64,000 nucleotides of DNA. Source: Halobacteroides halobius DSM 5150 (GTDB lineage Bacteria; Bacillota; Halanaerobiia; Halobacteroidales; Halobacteroidaceae). Made by a program: the position numbers and the translations under genes. The notes below the pieces were generated by a model, which had not been told where the DNA came from, did not search any database, and saw only the letters and a program-made list of their open reading frames with translations. Of this stretch, positions 62,897-64,000 are shown in pieces. The stretch's first letter is position 1. The number at the start of each line of letters is the position of its first letter. The stretch is taken from assembly GCF_000328625.1 (NCBI RefSeq), contig NC_019978.1:2046001-2110000 (forward strand), in the 5' to 3' direction.

Positions 62897-64000
62897 TTAC
62901 TTATTATCTAGTGCTTCTACCGCTTGTAATGGCTTTCCTTCAAAGAATTGTAGTGAAGCTCCACCACCAGTAGAAATATGTGTCATTTCAGATTCCAAAC
63001 CTGCCTTCTTAACAGCAGCTGCAGAATCTCCACCACCAATAATAGTCATTGCATCAAGATTGGCTAAAGTCTTAGCTACTTGATTAGTTCCTTTAGCAAA
63101 AGCATCCATTTCAAAGACACCCATTGGTCCATTCCAAACTACTGTTTTAGCATCTTTAAGTACTGCACTAAACTTCTCTATAGTTTTAGGGCCAATGTCT
63201 AAAGCTTGCCAACCTTCTTCAATCTCATCAGCTGGTACAGCTTTATTATCAGCATCAGCAGCAAAGTCATCAGCAATTACTACATCTTCAGGTAGTACTA
63301 AATTAACTCCTTTAGCCTTAGCTTTTTCAATTAGTTCACCAGCTAAATCAATTTTATCTTCTTCAACTAAAGAATCACCAGTTTCATAACCTTGAGCAGC
63401 AATAAAGGTATTGGCCATTCCACCACCAATTAATAAAGCATCTACCTTTTCAATTAAAGTTTCAATAACTCCAATCTTATCAGATACTTTAGCACCACCA
63501 ATAATTGCTACATAAGGATGCTCTGGATTATAAACTGCTTGGCCCATTGTTTCTAATTCATTTTGAATTAAGAAACCAGCAACAGCTTCATCTACATAAT
63601 CAGCAACTCCTGCAGTAGAAGCATGAGCTCTGTGAGTAGCACCAAAAGCATCATTAACATAGATATCAGCAAATTGAGCTAATTGCTTAGAGAATTCTGG
63701 ATCATTCTTCTTTTCACCAGGATTAAATCTAGTATTCTCTAATAATACAACATCACCTTTTTCCATATTAGCAACTGCTTTTTGCGCATCTTCTTCAACA
63801 GTATCATCCACTTTAGTAACTTTTTTATTTAATTTATTAGATAAAACTTGAGCTACAGGATCTAAACGTAAGTCCTCTTTAACTTCTCCACCTGGACGAC
63901 CAAAGTGGGCCATTAAAATAACTTTAGCATCATGCTTAAGTAGATACTTGATTGTAGGCAAAGCAGCTTCAACTCTTGTTGCATCAGTTACATTACCTTC
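62897..64000 (-). CDS. pgk: Phosphoglycerate kinase, truncated by the window edge
   Basis: 368 codons are present; the N-terminus lies right of the window, and the frame is open to position 64000 (EGNVTDATRVEAALPTIKYL). VILMAHFGRPGGEV, LLENTRFNPGEKKNDPEF, NDAFGATHRAHAS, IIGGAKVSDKIGVIE and the C-terminal GGGDSAAAVKKAG are the family blocks. It makes ATP from 1,3-bisphosphoglycerate. A gap of about 120 bp separates it from tpiA. Confidence 0.97.
   Translation of the reverse strand, partial: EGNVTDATRVEAALPTIKYLLKHDAKVILMAHFGRPGGEVKEDLRLDPVAQVLSNKLNKKVTKVDDTVEEDAQKAVANMEKGDVVLLENTRFNPGEKKNDPEFSKQLAQFADIYVNDAFGATHRAHASTAGVADYVDEAVAGFLIQNELETMGQAVYNPEHPYVAIIGGAKVSDKIGVIETLIEKVDALLIGGGMANTFIAAQGYETGDSLVEEDKIDLAGELIEKAKAKGVNLVLPEDVVIADDFAADADNKAVPADEIEEGWQALDIGPKTIEKFSAVLKDAKTVVWNGPMGVFEMDAFAKGTNQVAKTLANLDAMTIIGGGDSAAAVKKAGLESEMTHISTGGGASLQFFEGKPLQAVEALDNK

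Overview
The window is low-GC, firmicute-type DNA with almost every gene on the minus strand; the only confident plus-strand gene is a class A penicillin-binding protein. Sporulation genes (sigK with a pro-sequence, yunB, ytxC), a glycine-betaine importer, two tandem K+ uptake systems and noticeably acidic housekeeping enzymes fit an anaerobic, endospore-forming, moderately halophilic bacterium such as a Halobacteroidaceae/Halanaerobiales member (for example an Orenia- or Sporohalobacter-like organism). That placement is inference; no database comparison was possible.

Layout: 1-3.8 kb is glycerol catabolism (glpP, glpF, glpK, start of a GlpA-like dehydrogenase) with terminator hairpins in two leaders. 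4.0-4.4 kb is a Leu-Leu-Cys-Lys tRNA cluster. 4.5-7.8 kb is the proVXW betaine transporter behind a leader that contains a terminator. 8.2-13 kb holds sigK, a DUF4911 gene, udk, the tRNA U34 hydroxylation/methylation pair trhP-trmR, and mltG. 13.4-22 kb is the alaS-ireB-ruvX-DUF1292 neighbourhood with three poorly known envelope genes lodged inside it (an alkaline-phosphatase-like membrane protein, an FtsA/PilM-like ATPase and a one-pass protein with a large outer domain). 22-33 kb carries an AI-2E family permease, yunB, tyrS, the divergent pbp gene, mutS2, a NIF3 protein, a CvfB-like protein, cvpA and zapA.

33.1-38.8 kb is an rRNA operon read leftward (16S-23S-5S-tRNA Gln-Glu-Tyr-Gly-terminator), driven by four tandem promoters, three of them near-identical copies, with long RNase III-type processing stems around 16S and 23S. 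38.9-43.5 kb is pheST with a T-box leader and a TrmH-family methyltransferase. 43.5-47.6 kb is a tandem duplication of a TrkH/KtrB-TrkA/KtrA pair. 47.6-48.2 kb is a 5'-truncated group II intron. 48.2-52.8 kb is the translation cluster infC-rpmI-rplT (IF3 starting at ATT, attenuator leader) and ytxC-thrS (T-box). 53-55.3 kb is a degraded accessory patch (Rpn-type nucleases, ISLre2-type transposase relic, a P-loop stub). 55.3-56.4 kb has tRNA-Trp, tmRNA and smpB, and 56.5-64 kb is rnr, secG and the lower glycolysis cluster eno-gpmI-tpiA-pgk, with pgk cut by the right edge.

Several regulatory layers can be read directly: T-boxes on pheS and thrS, a probable L20-type leader on infC, glycerol leaders whose two hairpins share a loop motif, and a promoter-terminator leader before proV. 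No CRISPR array, prophage or complete insertion sequence was seen.
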